Shown: positions 29,145 through 39,100 of the stretch, piece by piece
How positions within the stretch are numbered: the first letter of the stretch is position 1
Layout: each line of letters opens with the position of its first letter
Assembly: GCA_003116975.1 (NCBI GenBank)
Contig: BGKB01000063.1
Coordinates: 124,001-188,000 of the forward strand
Reading direction: 5' to 3'
DNA length: 64,000 nucleotides
Origin: Aurantiochytrium sp. KH105
Lineage: Eukaryota; Sar; Bigyra; Thraustochytrida; Thraustochytriidae
Position numbers and translations under genes: made by a program
The notes under the pieces: generated by a model
Seen by the model: only the letters and a program-made list of their open reading frames with translations
Told to the model about the DNA's origin: nothing
Databases searched by the model: none

Positions 29145-30440
29145 TCACTCTTCATCGTCGTCGTCGTCGTCATCGTCATCGTCAAGGTCGTCGAGGTCGT
29201 CAAGATCGTCATCGCCCTCCAAATAAAGTGTTTCCTGAATAGCGCTCGAATCGCCGTCAGCAGGGGGAGCTGCTGGCGGTTTAGAACTCGCTCCCGTCGC
29301 GCCCTCGTTGTTGGAGTCGTTGTCGGAGTCGTTGTCGTCTGTGGCGTCGCCATCTTGGCCCTTCGCGTCTTGTGTAGCTTGCGCGGTGCCGCCCGTGTCG
29401 CCAAAGTCATCGTCGTCGTCGTCCTTGAAGACAGACTGATCGAACTGGAACAGGGCCCTTCCACTGAGCACTGCGCCGGCCTTGCCTCCCTTCTTGGACG
29501 CCTCAGCGGCCTTGCGCTCTTGCTCCTCTTTCTCCTTGCGTTTCTTCTCCTTCCACTCGAAGAAGCGCTCCTTGGTCACCGGCGTCAAAGTGCCTGTCAA
29601 GTTTGCACGCTCTTCCTCGATGCGCTCCTCAATTGGAATGCCTCCACGCTCGCGGATCTCCTCTTCCTCGACAATCTTCTCCTTGATGAACTTGGTGAGG
29701 CGTTCGCTCGCCTCCGTGACAGAAGCCTCGACGTCGTCGGCCGGCTGCGAGAGGCCCTGCGCGCCCTTGGGTACCTCGAGGAGCACGCGTTGGCCACGGA
29801 CCATGGCCGAGATGTTCCTCACATCGAGAATCATTCCATTTTTGAAGTTGAAGGATTGAGGAGTCTCGCCAATCAGGACCATAGTCATCGGATTGCGGGT
29901 CGTGCCGTCCGCAACCTTGACATTGAGGCACGGAGAGCCGTCGTGCGCTTTGGAGACGAGGTTGTCCTTGTGCGTCATTTCCACGCAAAGACGCTCGACA
30001 ATCGCCTTTTGACCCAGGCCGTACACCTCGCGCAGGGGGCAGATGGGGATGCCAAAGTCCTTTTCGTCTTCCTCCTTTTGGCGGGCGGCGTCTTCCTCGG
30101 CTTTGGCTTTGTTCTCCTCCTCGAGCTTCTTCTTGACCTTCTTTTGCTCCTTGCTCTTGGGCTTCTTCTTGCCCGAGAGCGCGTACGCGTCACCGAGGAG
30201 GTCCAGCATCTCCTTTTCGGCGGCCTTTTGCGCCTCCTTGGCGCGCTTGTTCTCCGCGGCCTTCTTGGCCGCCATGGCCTCGCCGCCGCGAGACCCGTGC
30301 ACGGACGCCTGCACCTGCTTGGCCATGGCGCGCGCCTTGCGGCCCTTGGAGTTCTTCATGCCAAACAGCTTGTCCTCCACGATCTTCTCGCGCTTCTTCT
30401 CCGCGCCCTTGCCGGCGCCCTTCGCCTTGGCCTTCGCCAT
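29145..30440 (-). CDS. DFRP1/ZC3H15-family protein with an OB-fold-like domain instead of CCCH zinc fingers
   Basis: 431 residues. DFRP1 proteins (ZC3H15 in humans, Tma46 in yeast) bind and stabilise the DRG1 GTPase on ribosomes. The N-terminus matches: a Lys-rich start, then KIVEDKLFGMKNSKGRKAR (19-37). The C-terminal family region also matches: TLTPVTKERFFEWKEKKRKE (about 284-303), AVLSGRALFQFD (323-334) and an acidic tail. Between them, where ZC3H15 carries two CCCH fingers, there are only three scattered cysteines. Instead residues about 136-225 form a beta-rich pattern (LREVYGLGQKAIVERLCVEM, LNVKVADGTTRNPMTMVLIG, GMILDVRNISAMVRGQRVLL) resembling a nucleic-acid-binding OB fold. The family call rests on both ends; the OB call is inference from pattern. 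The coding Asp run ends the gene. Confidence 0.72.
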   Translation of the reverse strand: MAKAKAKGAGKGAEKKREKIVEDKLFGMKNSKGRKARAMAKQVQASVHGSRGGEAMAAKKAAENKRAKEAQKAAEKEMLDLLGDAYALSGKKKPKSKEQKKVKKKLEEENKAKAEEDAARQKEEDEKDFGIPICPLREVYGLGQKAIVERLCVEMTHKDNLVSKAHDGSPCLNVKVADGTTRNPMTMVLIGETPQSFNFKNGMILDVRNISAMVRGQRVLLEVPKGAQGLSQPADDVEASVTEASERLTKFIKEKIVEEEEIRERGGIPIEERIEEERANLTGTLTPVTKERFFEWKEKKRKEKEEQERKAAEASKKGGKAGAVLSGRALFQFDQSVFKDDDDDDFGDTGGTAQATQDAKGQDGDATDDNDSDNDSNNEGATGASSKPPAAPPADGDSSAIQETLYLEGDDDLDDLDDLDDDDDDDDDDEE

Positions 30441-31242
30441 CGTGCCGCCGCCGCGCCTCGCGCGCTCGCTCGCCGCCGCCCGCTGGAGCCACGCAAACCG
30501 GTCGTTCGTTCGCGCCCTCGCGCAGCCCGATGATCAGATTCCAGTAGTCAGGCCTCGCGCCGGCAGCCGGCCGGCCCTTCCGCGCCGCTCGCGCGCACGC
30601 CGCGCCGCCGCGTGCTCGCGACTCCGCGTCGAGTCGGGTCGCGTCGCGTCGCGTCGCGTCGCGTCGCGTCGAGTCGGGATTGGGCGCCGCGTTCGTTCTG
30701 AGGGCGAGCGCCTCGCCCGCCTCGCGAGCGGCTGCGCCAATCTGCACTTGCGGCGCGGCCGCTCTGCACTTGCCGCGCGCCGATGGGCCACTTGCGCCGG
30801 GGCCATTGTGCACTTGCGCCGCGCGCTGCCGGGCCCGAGGGCCACTCGCTCTCGGTCCCCGGCCTATGTGCCGCTGCGATAGGTCGCTATTGGCAGATGG
30901 ATCGGGTGCGGGGTGGGACATCGTTCGATGTCAAGTGGAACTAGGCCAAGGTATGGTCGTGGGAGGCACATATGCTTGCGTTCAGTTCAGTAGGAGGCCC
31001 TCTGTCCTTGAAAGAGAAAGTTTGCGGACGAACACGATGTCCCTTCCTCCGGCTTGGGCGTTCTTTCGCCATGTTGAGCACTTTACTTTTGTGGTTGAAA
31101 AAAAGGCCGAGTTCAACTTACAGTTAGTTGCTAGACTTGATTAGCCTTTTCGGGCCTAGGTTTATGCTATCCTTCAAACAAACATCTATTGCCTTTTTCA
31201 GAAAGATTTTGTGAGGCCCTTGTCTTTCTTTGCCCGCATGCA
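30441..31242. other. Upstream region of the DFRP1-like gene
   Basis: About 0.8 kb head to tail between the DFRP1-like start and the coiled-coil gene stop. The first 400 bp are extremely GC-rich with a GCGTC array (30627-30680); the rest is AT-richer 3' flank of the coiled-coil gene with a TAGGCCTA-like GGCCTAGG at 31153-31160. No gene is seen. Confidence 0.55.
30627..30680. repeat. GCGTC pentanucleotide array
   Basis: About ten units of GCGTC (with GAGTC variants at the ends) in the upstream region of the DFRP1-like gene, matching the array upstream of the RING gene. Confidence 0.9.
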
Positions 31243-34200
31243 TCAAGGAGCCGAAGGTGGAGAAGTCGGCAGCCAGCGAGTCTCACAGTCGAGCCTGCGC
31301 TCGGATGGAACAGGAACGAGAGGACGTTTGTGATAGTGTCCTGATCGTTTGCCTTCAAGGAAGTCCTCCAGAAAAGCGTCCAGCTGATCGCCGTGAAGTT
31401 TTGAACAATCTCCCATGCTCTCCAAGCGAGCAAGGCGCTCGCGATTCTGCTCGTGAATACGATAAATGTCGAAATCAGCAGCCCCCTGTTCTTGTCGCGG
31501 CGCATTGTGACTTTTTGTTCCTGGCTCATCCGCTTGGCAGGGATCGTGAACCGGAGATACCCTCAATGTAGCTTTCCGCGCAAGCTGACGTTTTTGGAGT
31601 GGCGATGACGCTGATGCGGAAGGTTGCAATCTTGCTGGAGGGGGGGGCGATGAAGCAATCTTTTGATTGACAGCGATTCCTATATTTTCATCAGTCACCG
31701 TACCGGGTGCCTCTGTCCCTGTCCCTGTCCCTGTCCCTGTTCCTGTCCACGCGCTCGCGCGATGCTTGCGCGGCGAGGTCCGGTGTGCTCGCCGGGACGC
31801 ATCCCTACTCACGCCAAAGGCTTTCCCATCAGGAAAAATAAATTTGGACTCACTTTCCAATGTTTGTCCAAGCGGGCTTGTCGCGCCTCTCAAGGTGTCA
31901 TCGCTGTTACTCGCGCTTGGGAAAAGCGACTTGACGAGTTGTAGTGCTGGCGAACCCAAGTCAGCCCATGATTCTCTATCTTGTGGCGATGACAATTTCC
32001 CCAGAGGCTGCATTTGGCGTTTCCCGGCATCACGCAAGTTGCTCCGACGCCTTCGCGTACCTGTGGGTTGCGGTGCAGGCACATAGCCCAGAACATTTCG
32101 GCGAAAGATATCCTCTTGGCTCGAACTCTCGTGTCGAAGATCTTCAAGTTGTTCGCGCATGTACTCTAGAGCTTCCCGCGTCCGCGCTTGCTCGCTTCGT
32201 GTCGCTGCAGTTTCCCTGAGAAGTGTGTCAAGCGTGTCGTCATGGGCATTGGAGAGCGTACCACGTTCGGCTCCGGCTCCGCTGGAGTTCCTACGAGCAA
32301 CGTTTGCATCAACAGCTGCTACCGAGTTTGGCAGTCTTCCTGTTAATTGCCTCACTTGTAAGGAAGAGCTACGCTTCGAGATTGGTCGTTCATCAGGAGG
32401 AATGAAGTTTTCACGCGGCGAGACGGAGGGCTCGAAGAGCTGCGCGGTCCCTGGAAGACCTTGCGGCGGCATCTCTGGTGAGGCAGGGTCGAATAAGCCT
32501 GCCTTGGCAGCCTCCATGGGTGCATGTGCAGAGCGAGGACTTGACGAGCTTCCTTGCTGCAGATGCTCTCCAGGCGTCGCAGCGCCCATTGCGCCAATCG
32601 AAGGTCTTCGTGGATCCTTGAACTTTAGTTCGAGTTCACGTCTTTCCCTAACAACACGCTCCTCTTCCTCCTCTTCTTGTCGCTTCCTCTGCTCTTCCTC
32701 TTCTTCTCGTTGACGTTTTTTCTCTGCAATTTGTTTTTCGAGCTGTTCTTGGTGTTCGATTTTGCGTTTTTGGGCTTCTTTCTCGCGCTCTAACGACTCT
32801 TGAATTTCGCGTTGCTCCCGCGCAAGACGCTCTTCATCCTCACGTTCTTGCCGCTCGCGCTCCTTCTTTTCGCGCTCCTTGCGAGCCTGGTCCATTTGCA
32901 TTTGCGAAAGTAACTCGTTTCGCTGCGCCATTTGCTTCATGCGCTTTTCTGCAAGCTCGGCTTGAACCGCAGGATCAGACGGATCAAGCATGAGCTTCGT
33001 GAATCGGGGCACGCTGGCACGAGACGGCGATCCTGGCCCTTGACTTCTTGCGCTCTCGAGCGCATGCATACCGGGCATGCAAGAACTGGCACCGTTGGGG
33101 CCAGAATAGTAAACGCCTCCAGAATTACCCATTTGCGAGCCTTCGTGGAGTGCTGGGACGCCTGCTGGATGCGGCTGCTGATAATGGGGTGCCTGCAGCT
33201 GACCGGATCCAGGTACCGCTCCTCCTGGTGGATACTGAACAGGGTACATTTGATGTTGAACCAATGGTCCGCCAGAAAACTGTTGCGGACCCGATAGAGC
33301 CGAATTCTGGAGTGGCGGCTGCGGTTGCTGCAACGCAGCAGGAAAGGGTGTGTTAGACCAGGGCTGCTGCTGATGATGGCGTGGATCAAAAGGGATTGTT
33401 TGCTGATACGGAGGTATCTGCTGTTGCGTGGGAGACGGAAATGTCGGAACGATGTGGGGGAATCCTTGAGGTGCAGGTAGAGCCCCATTTCCATATCCTA
33501 CGGATCGTGAAGTGTCCAAGCCTCTACGCGCGACGCGTTCCGCGTTTTCTCGCTGCTTTTTTTCCGCCATCTGCTGTTCAAGGTACCGCGCATACTCTGA
33601 CTTTTTCTGTGCAGCCGCGCTTTCCGAACCTGGGCCCCAGCCCAGCGCCTGGTGGATTCCTCGATGAGCATGAGAAGCTGCAACTGGGCTCGGTGCGCTA
33701 TAATCTTCTTCGACACGGGTTTCAAGACGCTGCTGTTGCTCTCGGATCTTTTTGTCACGAATTTGCTTTTCTAGGTCTCTTGCGTATTGCTGCTTGGCAC
33801 TTTCAGCTTCAATATGTTGAGGGTGAGATGGCCCTCGCGACTCGTCGTGTCCTATACCTCGAGCGAGGAGGCGCTCTTGCTCATCACGGAGCTTTTTCTC
33901 GCGAATTTGCTGCTCTAGCTCGTGAGCATATCGTGCACGTCCGTTGAGAGCAGCTTGGGCATGCTGGTCATGGGCATCAGATGTCAAGCCCTGAGGCTGG
34001 CTTCGGAGAATGCGATCTTCCTCTTCGCGTCGTTTCTTGTCTCGGATTTGTTGCTCGAGATCGTGAGCATATTGCGTACGTGCATCGAGTGCACTCTGGT
34101 TCTGCTGTGCGTGCGCTGCCGTTTGAAGGCCTCGAGGCTGGTCTCGAAGCAGTCGCTCTTCCTCTTCACGTCGTTTCTTGTCATGAATTTGTTGCTCGAG

Positions 34201-35625
34201 CTCATGAGCATATTGAGCACGTGCATCGAGTGCACGCTGATTTTCACGCGCGTGCTCTGCGCTTTGAATTCCTCGAGGCTGATCTCGAAGAAGACGCTCT
34301 TCCTCTTCGCGTCGCTTCTTGTCGTGAATTTGCTGTTCGAGCTCATGAGCATATTGGGCACGTGCGTTCAGGGCGGCTTGGGCATCTCCCGCATGGCTGA
34401 GCGGTGCGGTGTTTGAAGGTTGAGAACGCAGAATGCGATCTAGCTCCTCGTGTCGCTTCTTCTCATGGATCTGCTGCTCGAGCTCGTGCGCATACCGTGC
34501 GCGGGCGTCCAAGGCATCTTGGGTATTATGTTCATAACCGCTTGAAGTAGGCTGGGTTTGCTGATTTCGTAAGACCCGGTCTTCCTCCTCGCGTAGCCTC
34601 TTTTCGTGCATTTGATTCTCTAGCTCGCGGGCGTACCGAGAGCGCGCGTCGAGCGCCTCTTTCTTTTCTTGCTCAAGGCTCGACATGTTGCTATTTTCAG
34701 GTTGTGTGTGCATATCATGACTGTGGTACTCTGCGCGCTCCCCATTACGAATGTGTTGGTTTACTGTATCATGTGTATGCCGCGCTGACATATCGATCGC
34801 AAAGCGTTTTTGCTCTTCGCTACCATCGAACATATTGGACGAACTGTTTGAACTTTTCGAAAAGTGACCAAACTGCGAAGATGACTTGCTTGCAGACTGT
34901 ACATGAGGGTCTTCTTCAATCCCATTTGGGGTGTGATGGTGATGAACTTGCTGGCTTTCGTTCGGTGCAAAATTATTGCGGGAGTTTTGATGGAATTCTC
35001 TCTCTCCAAAACGTATGTCTTTCATTTGACCCAAGTTGTTCGATACTCCTGGCACGGAAAATGAGTCTGAATGTTTCTCTTGCGCTCGCGGCTGAAGATT
35101 GGTTTGTAGCTTGGATATTGCGTCGCCATTTGAGCTTTTACGGGCATCCTGACTTAATGCGCGGATTGAATCTCGAGTTTTTTCTTGAAATCGCAAGCGC
35201 TTGGCTTCGTACGCTTGGCGACGGCGCTCCTCTGCCCTTTCCTCTTCGGCGCTATGCGTCGGTGGAGGCTTGTGTGCCCCGCTGCCTCCATTTTCGACGT
35301 CGTGAAAGAGGTCTGCAAGCTTTGCATTTCCAGTCGCAAAAAGTTGAGCTGTTCCCGCGCCCTCGTCTGCGGGCCTTCTTTGCCTCTCTAAAGCCGCAAG
35401 TTCTTGGGAAGGGGCTTCAAGTTGTGCGGGTCTGGGGTTCCTTCTGCGTCGTCGCTCCTCTTCACGTCTGCGTAGGCGCTCTTCCCGCGAGAGCCCTGAT
35501 CGAGAGCTATCGCCCGACACTCCTGCGCCGCCAAGGGCGCCGCTACCTTCGCCGCCGAGTTTGGCCCAAAGAGACGCGTTGGGGGCCTTGGGCGCGAAGA
35601 GTTGGTCCTTTTGCAAGGGTTCCAT
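31243..35625 (-). CDS. Large coiled-coil protein with 47-residue repeats, CSPP1-like
   Basis: 1460 residues from ATG 35625; the frame extends 105 bp upstream only to a TTG. The protein is rich in Glu, Arg, Gln and Lys. Six tandem repeats of exactly 47 residues, then two looser ones, read ALDARAxYAHELEQQI followed by a basic/acidic helix (KKRREEEERLLR) and a variable linker. A Pro/Gln-rich region follows, then a long uninterrupted helix of alternating Glu/Arg (around residues 880-1000), then Ser-rich C-terminal segments. The YAxELExQIxEKK repeat resembles the centrosome and spindle pole associated protein CSPP1 of cilia, so a microtubule or basal-body role is suggested but not proven. It shares its upstream region with the divergent ARM/IQ gene. 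No catalytic domain. Confidence 0.75.
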   Translation of the reverse strand: MEPLQKDQLFAPKAPNASLWAKLGGEGSGALGGAGVSGDSSRSGLSREERLRRREEERRRRRNPRPAQLEAPSQELAALERQRRPADEGAGTAQLFATGNAKLADLFHDVENGGSGAHKPPPTHSAEEERAEERRRQAYEAKRLRFQEKTRDSIRALSQDARKSSNGDAISKLQTNLQPRAQEKHSDSFSVPGVSNNLGQMKDIRFGEREFHQNSRNNFAPNESQQVHHHHTPNGIEEDPHVQSASKSSSQFGHFSKSSNSSSNMFDGSEEQKRFAIDMSARHTHDTVNQHIRNGERAEYHSHDMHTQPENSNMSSLEQEKKEALDARSRYARELENQMHEKRLREEEDRVLRNQQTQPTSSGYEHNTQDALDARARYAHELEQQIHEKKRHEELDRILRSQPSNTAPLSHAGDAQAALNARAQYAHELEQQIHDKKRREEEERLLRDQPRGIQSAEHARENQRALDARAQYAHELEQQIHDKKRREEEERLLRDQPRGLQTAAHAQQNQSALDARTQYAHDLEQQIRDKKRREEEDRILRSQPQGLTSDAHDQHAQAALNGRARYAHELEQQIREKKLRDEQERLLARGIGHDESRGPSHPQHIEAESAKQQYARDLEKQIRDKKIREQQQRLETRVEEDYSAPSPVAASHAHRGIHQALGWGPGSESAAAQKKSEYARYLEQQMAEKKQRENAERVARRGLDTSRSVGYGNGALPAPQGFPHIVPTFPSPTQQQIPPYQQTIPFDPRHHQQQPWSNTPFPAALQQPQPPLQNSALSGPQQFSGGPLVQHQMYPVQYPPGGAVPGSGQLQAPHYQQPHPAGVPALHEGSQMGNSGGVYYSGPNGASSCMPGMHALESARSQGPGSPSRASVPRFTKLMLDPSDPAVQAELAEKRMKQMAQRNELLSQMQMDQARKEREKKERERQEREDEERLAREQREIQESLEREKEAQKRKIEHQEQLEKQIAEKKRQREEEEEQRKRQEEEEEERVVRERRELELKFKDPRRPSIGAMGAATPGEHLQQGSSSSPRSAHAPMEAAKAGLFDPASPEMPPQGLPGTAQLFEPSVSPRENFIPPDERPISKRSSSLQVRQLTGRLPNSVAAVDANVARRNSSGAGAERGTLSNAHDDTLDTLLRETAATRSEQARTREALEYMREQLEDLRHESSSQEDIFRRNVLGYVPAPQPTGTRRRRSNLRDAGKRQMQPLGKLSSPQDRESWADLGSPALQLVKSLFPSASNSDDTLRGATSPLGQTLESESKFIFPDGKAFGVSRDASRRAHRTSPRKHRASAWTGTGTGTGTGTEAPGTVTDENIGIAVNQKIASSPPPPARLQPSASASSPLQKRQLARKATLRVSPVHDPCQADEPGTKSHNAPRQEQGAADFDIYRIHEQNRERLARLESMGDCSKLHGDQLDAFLEDFLEGKRSGHYHKRPLVPVPSERRLDCETRWLPTSPPSAP
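33811..34656 (-). repeat. Six 141-bp coding repeats in the coiled-coil gene
   Basis: Unit starts on the minus strand are at 34656, 34515, 34374, 34233, 34092 and 33951; every unit is exactly 47 codons. Copies 3 and 4 are nearly identical in protein over the helical half, while the linker halves differ. Two diverged copies follow below 33811. Confidence 0.9.
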
Positions 35626-36118
35626 CGCTCGTGGGCCGGCGTTGCTCTCTTGTACAGTCTCGCTCCCAGAGACACATATGCGCGCGAGCGGTCGAGTCTC
35701 CGAGCTCGACGCAGCGCGCGTCCCAATCAATACCGTGACTGCTCGCTCTCTCGCTCGCGCTCTCGCTCCCTCGCTCAGCCCCGTGTGCGCAGGCTGATTC
35801 CCTCCTGTAGCAGGGAAGGAGAGAGCTCTGAGGAGTTCGTGAGTGGCAGTGCAGTGCAGTGCTGTGGCTGGCTGGCTGCCTGCCTGTCTGAAACGGTCTC
35901 CTGGCTCGGTTTTTTCGGACTTGGTTTCTTTCTAATTTTTTCTCGTGTCTTTCATCCCTTGTCACCTTCACGAACGAGTTGAGAGCGCTGCTAGCAGCTG
36001 CAGCTGAGCAAGCGCAGAGCCGGGCGATGGACGCGCCCGAGCTGGCTGGCTGCGGCGGTCTGGCGGGAGGAAGAGCTCCGCGGAGTGCCGCGAGCATAGC
36101 CGCGACACGGCGGAGGAG
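35626..36118. promoter_or_regulatory. Divergent upstream region, coiled-coil / ARM-IQ genes
   Basis: 493 bp between two starts on opposite strands, with a short CGCTCTCGCTC-type tract near 35750-35775. It is the likely shared promoter. No repeats longer than that were seen. Confidence 0.5.
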
Positions 36119-39100
36119 ATGCCGCTCGAGGAGCGCGTCGTGCAGTACGCGAGCTCTGCAGGAGCCCTGGTCACGGAGCCGTACGACTGGGAGGAGTGGT
36201 ACGGCGACGCCGGAGACCGCGCCGCGCGAACAGGCAGAAATGCGCTCGCGTTCAAGCGCTACTTTGCCAACGAGCTTTTGAACCTTCGCAAGGAGGTACG
36301 GCGGGCGTACGACGCCAAGCGATCGGCAGAGGACATTCATCACGAAGAGCAAAAGGCACGTGCGAGGGAGCGCGAAGAGCGCAGCCAACTTGTGCAACAG
36401 CTTGGGCGCGTTTCTCTAAAGCTTCGCGGCGAAGGCCCTGGCCGTCGCCGTGGCAGGCGACAAGGTGAAAAGAACCTTGTTATTGCCTCCGACTACGCAA
36501 ATCCCCACGGAGATATCGAAGATGGAGATTCCAGCGAGGATGAAGACTGGGAGACAGATGCCTGGAGCAAGGGGGAAATCGAAGGCGCCGTAGATTTACT
36601 CATTGCAGAGATCCGCGGGTCCCCACACGCGAAGCGTCGTCTCGTTGCCACAAAGATGCTTCGTAAGCTCATTCGCAGACACCAAATGGCTCGCGATCAT
36701 GTCGATCTGCTCATGCCTTCCTTGGTAGAAAAGGCATTATTTGTGGACTTGACGGCTTCTCGTCGCACTTCTGAAACCACTCGAATCTCGCAGCTCATTG
36801 CTGACGTAGTGTCCGTATTGCCCGAGAAGATGTCGCGCTTTGCTTGCGCAGAAAAAGCGTCGCGCATCCTCGCGCGAAAGTTTCAGCTCGCAGCTCTCGT
36901 CATTCAGTCTTGGCATCGTATGCGTATCTTCAAGCAGCATAAAGCACACACCATGCCTCTCGAATTTCGTGTACGGCGCCGCGCATTTCTTCTCGTGGCC
37001 TTTATGGACAGCCTAGAGCAGTGGACTCGCTTTTCCTCGAGCCCATCCGCGTCCCTGGCGCTGTCAGACAAAATTGTGTTACTTCGAATCCTTTGCGGCC
37101 TCACAGCAGACACCAATACCTACTTCCGCCTCAAAGATCGTAGACTCATTGTTGAGAATGGCGGGGTTCTCGCGGTCCAAGAGCTCGCGTTGAGTAGCTC
37201 CCAGGAAGCACGAATTCTGGCCATGCAGATCCTCACGAGCCTGGCGTCAGAGCCCTGTCTTCGACTTGGGCTCTTACAGAGCGGCGTGCACCTCGTTCTT
37301 GGAGTCCTTTTGCGGTCGGATCTCGTCGAGGATCGTTGCATGGCTCTCGAAGTTGCAGACCTGCTCGCATCAGCAACTTGCTTTGGCGAGACTCACACTG
37401 CATGGGCTGGCGCTTGGAAGCGTCTGTATAATACTTCCTCTCATGAAACACATGGCATTACATATGAAAATGAGTGCCGACATGAAATCAATCTTCGAGG
37501 CGTATCAACATTCCGTCGCGCCTTGCGTCCTGAACTCCGCGTGGTGGACGCCGCAGCCCTTTTAGTCGACCGGAGACGCGATGGAGGCCTCTTGAGATGG
37601 CTTCGCGAGCAGCTGCAGGCAAATGATGGCATTGTGCGCCTTGGGGCCACTATTGCATTGTTCAAGCTCGCAAGCGGCGTTTGCAATCCCCAAGTTGCAA
37701 GCGTCGCCGAGCCAAAGACCTTGCATGAGCGCCACTCTGGATATCTCGAAAAACTCGGTTTACGGAGGGCCAAGTTTGTTCAGGCCCTCGTGAGCAATCT
37801 CTGCGATGCAGACACTGCCGGCCTGCAAATCGCCACGCTTCAACTGATCGCACAGCTCAGCGGATTCAAACCCACGCGAGATTCTCTCATGAAAGCAGGC
37901 CTTGCTTCGCGCATACAGTCTAACGTAAGAGGACCCATTGGTCTGTTCGCGCTTGTGCTGCTCTGTTCGCAGAGCTCGAGGCCCATACAGCTACAAGACG
38001 AGAGGAATTTGGATGGAAGCCATCGTCCAGAAGAAGTTGCTGCTTCATCCTTGGACTTTGAAAAGGTCGACGTCCTGCAACGACCCGCTCTGGGAATCGT
38101 CGAGCTTGACATCTTCGCGTCTGAGATGGACTTTCGCCGATGCTTGGAATCCACTCTTGTTGCATTCGCCTCTCTCAAGCCAGATAATGCTGCGCGCGCC
38201 GCCTATCAAAGGTTGGCGCACAAGTTTAATGCCATGGGTTTGCTGTTCGACTTTCTCTTTACGCCCAAATCGGACGTGCTTCTCGACCGCATAGAGCTAA
38301 GTGCTGTGGCTGCAATAACCTTGGGGCGTGCGGGCTCCGTATGCGGTTCGGAGATTCTGAGTCAAATTCGGCTCGATCACCAATTTCGGCGTCTTGCGGA
38401 GCCTGTTCATACTATTGTAAAGCGTGAGAGCGATACGGACAGCTTCCCTGCGCATATTCAAGGCCTTGTGGTCGTTAGTGCCTCGTCTGCGTGTCAGGCG
38501 CTCTGTACTGTCGCGCGCACGCCTGCACGAAAGCATTTGGTGGAAGCATTGCTTCGCGATGGCGCCGTGCGAGCTTTGGGCATTCTGGTGAGCCAATTCG
38601 CTGAAGATGCCGCGCCACTTTATAAGGAGGTTTGCTGTAGATCTGCGGAGCTGCTGGGCTCGCTGCTCCCATATCAAGGTCTTGAAAAGGAGGCAAGCGC
38701 GGACCTTTTGTCAACTACAACCACCGAGGCCGAAAAGGATGAAGATGAGGACCTTGACGCGACGGACGATGCACAGCAGCAAAGGGCGCTGATTTCACGA
38801 GCGCGGCAAAACGCCAAAAAGGCCGCTACGCAAGGTGTCTTTGGTCTAGGATGGGGCGATGTGCGTTCGATGCTGCCTTCTGCGGAGCTGCGAAAGCTGG
38901 CCACGTCCGTGTTTGAAGCGTGTGGCAAAGAACTCATTCAAGCGCTGACATTGGCATGCAATGTCGACATCCAAGCCAGTATTTGCTATGCGCTCAGCCG
39001 GCTTGCAGGTACACATCAAGGTGCACGTGGTCTCCTTTCGAATGGGTGTCTGAAGCCCATTGTCGCAATGCTTCCAGGACGAAGCGAGGTTGAAAATGGT

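Noticed and set aside
29031-30533. 500-residue plus-strand frame with Leu-rich, membrane-like sequence
   Set aside because: Exact antisense of the DFRP1-like gene; the Leu runs mirror Glu/Lys codons of the real protein.
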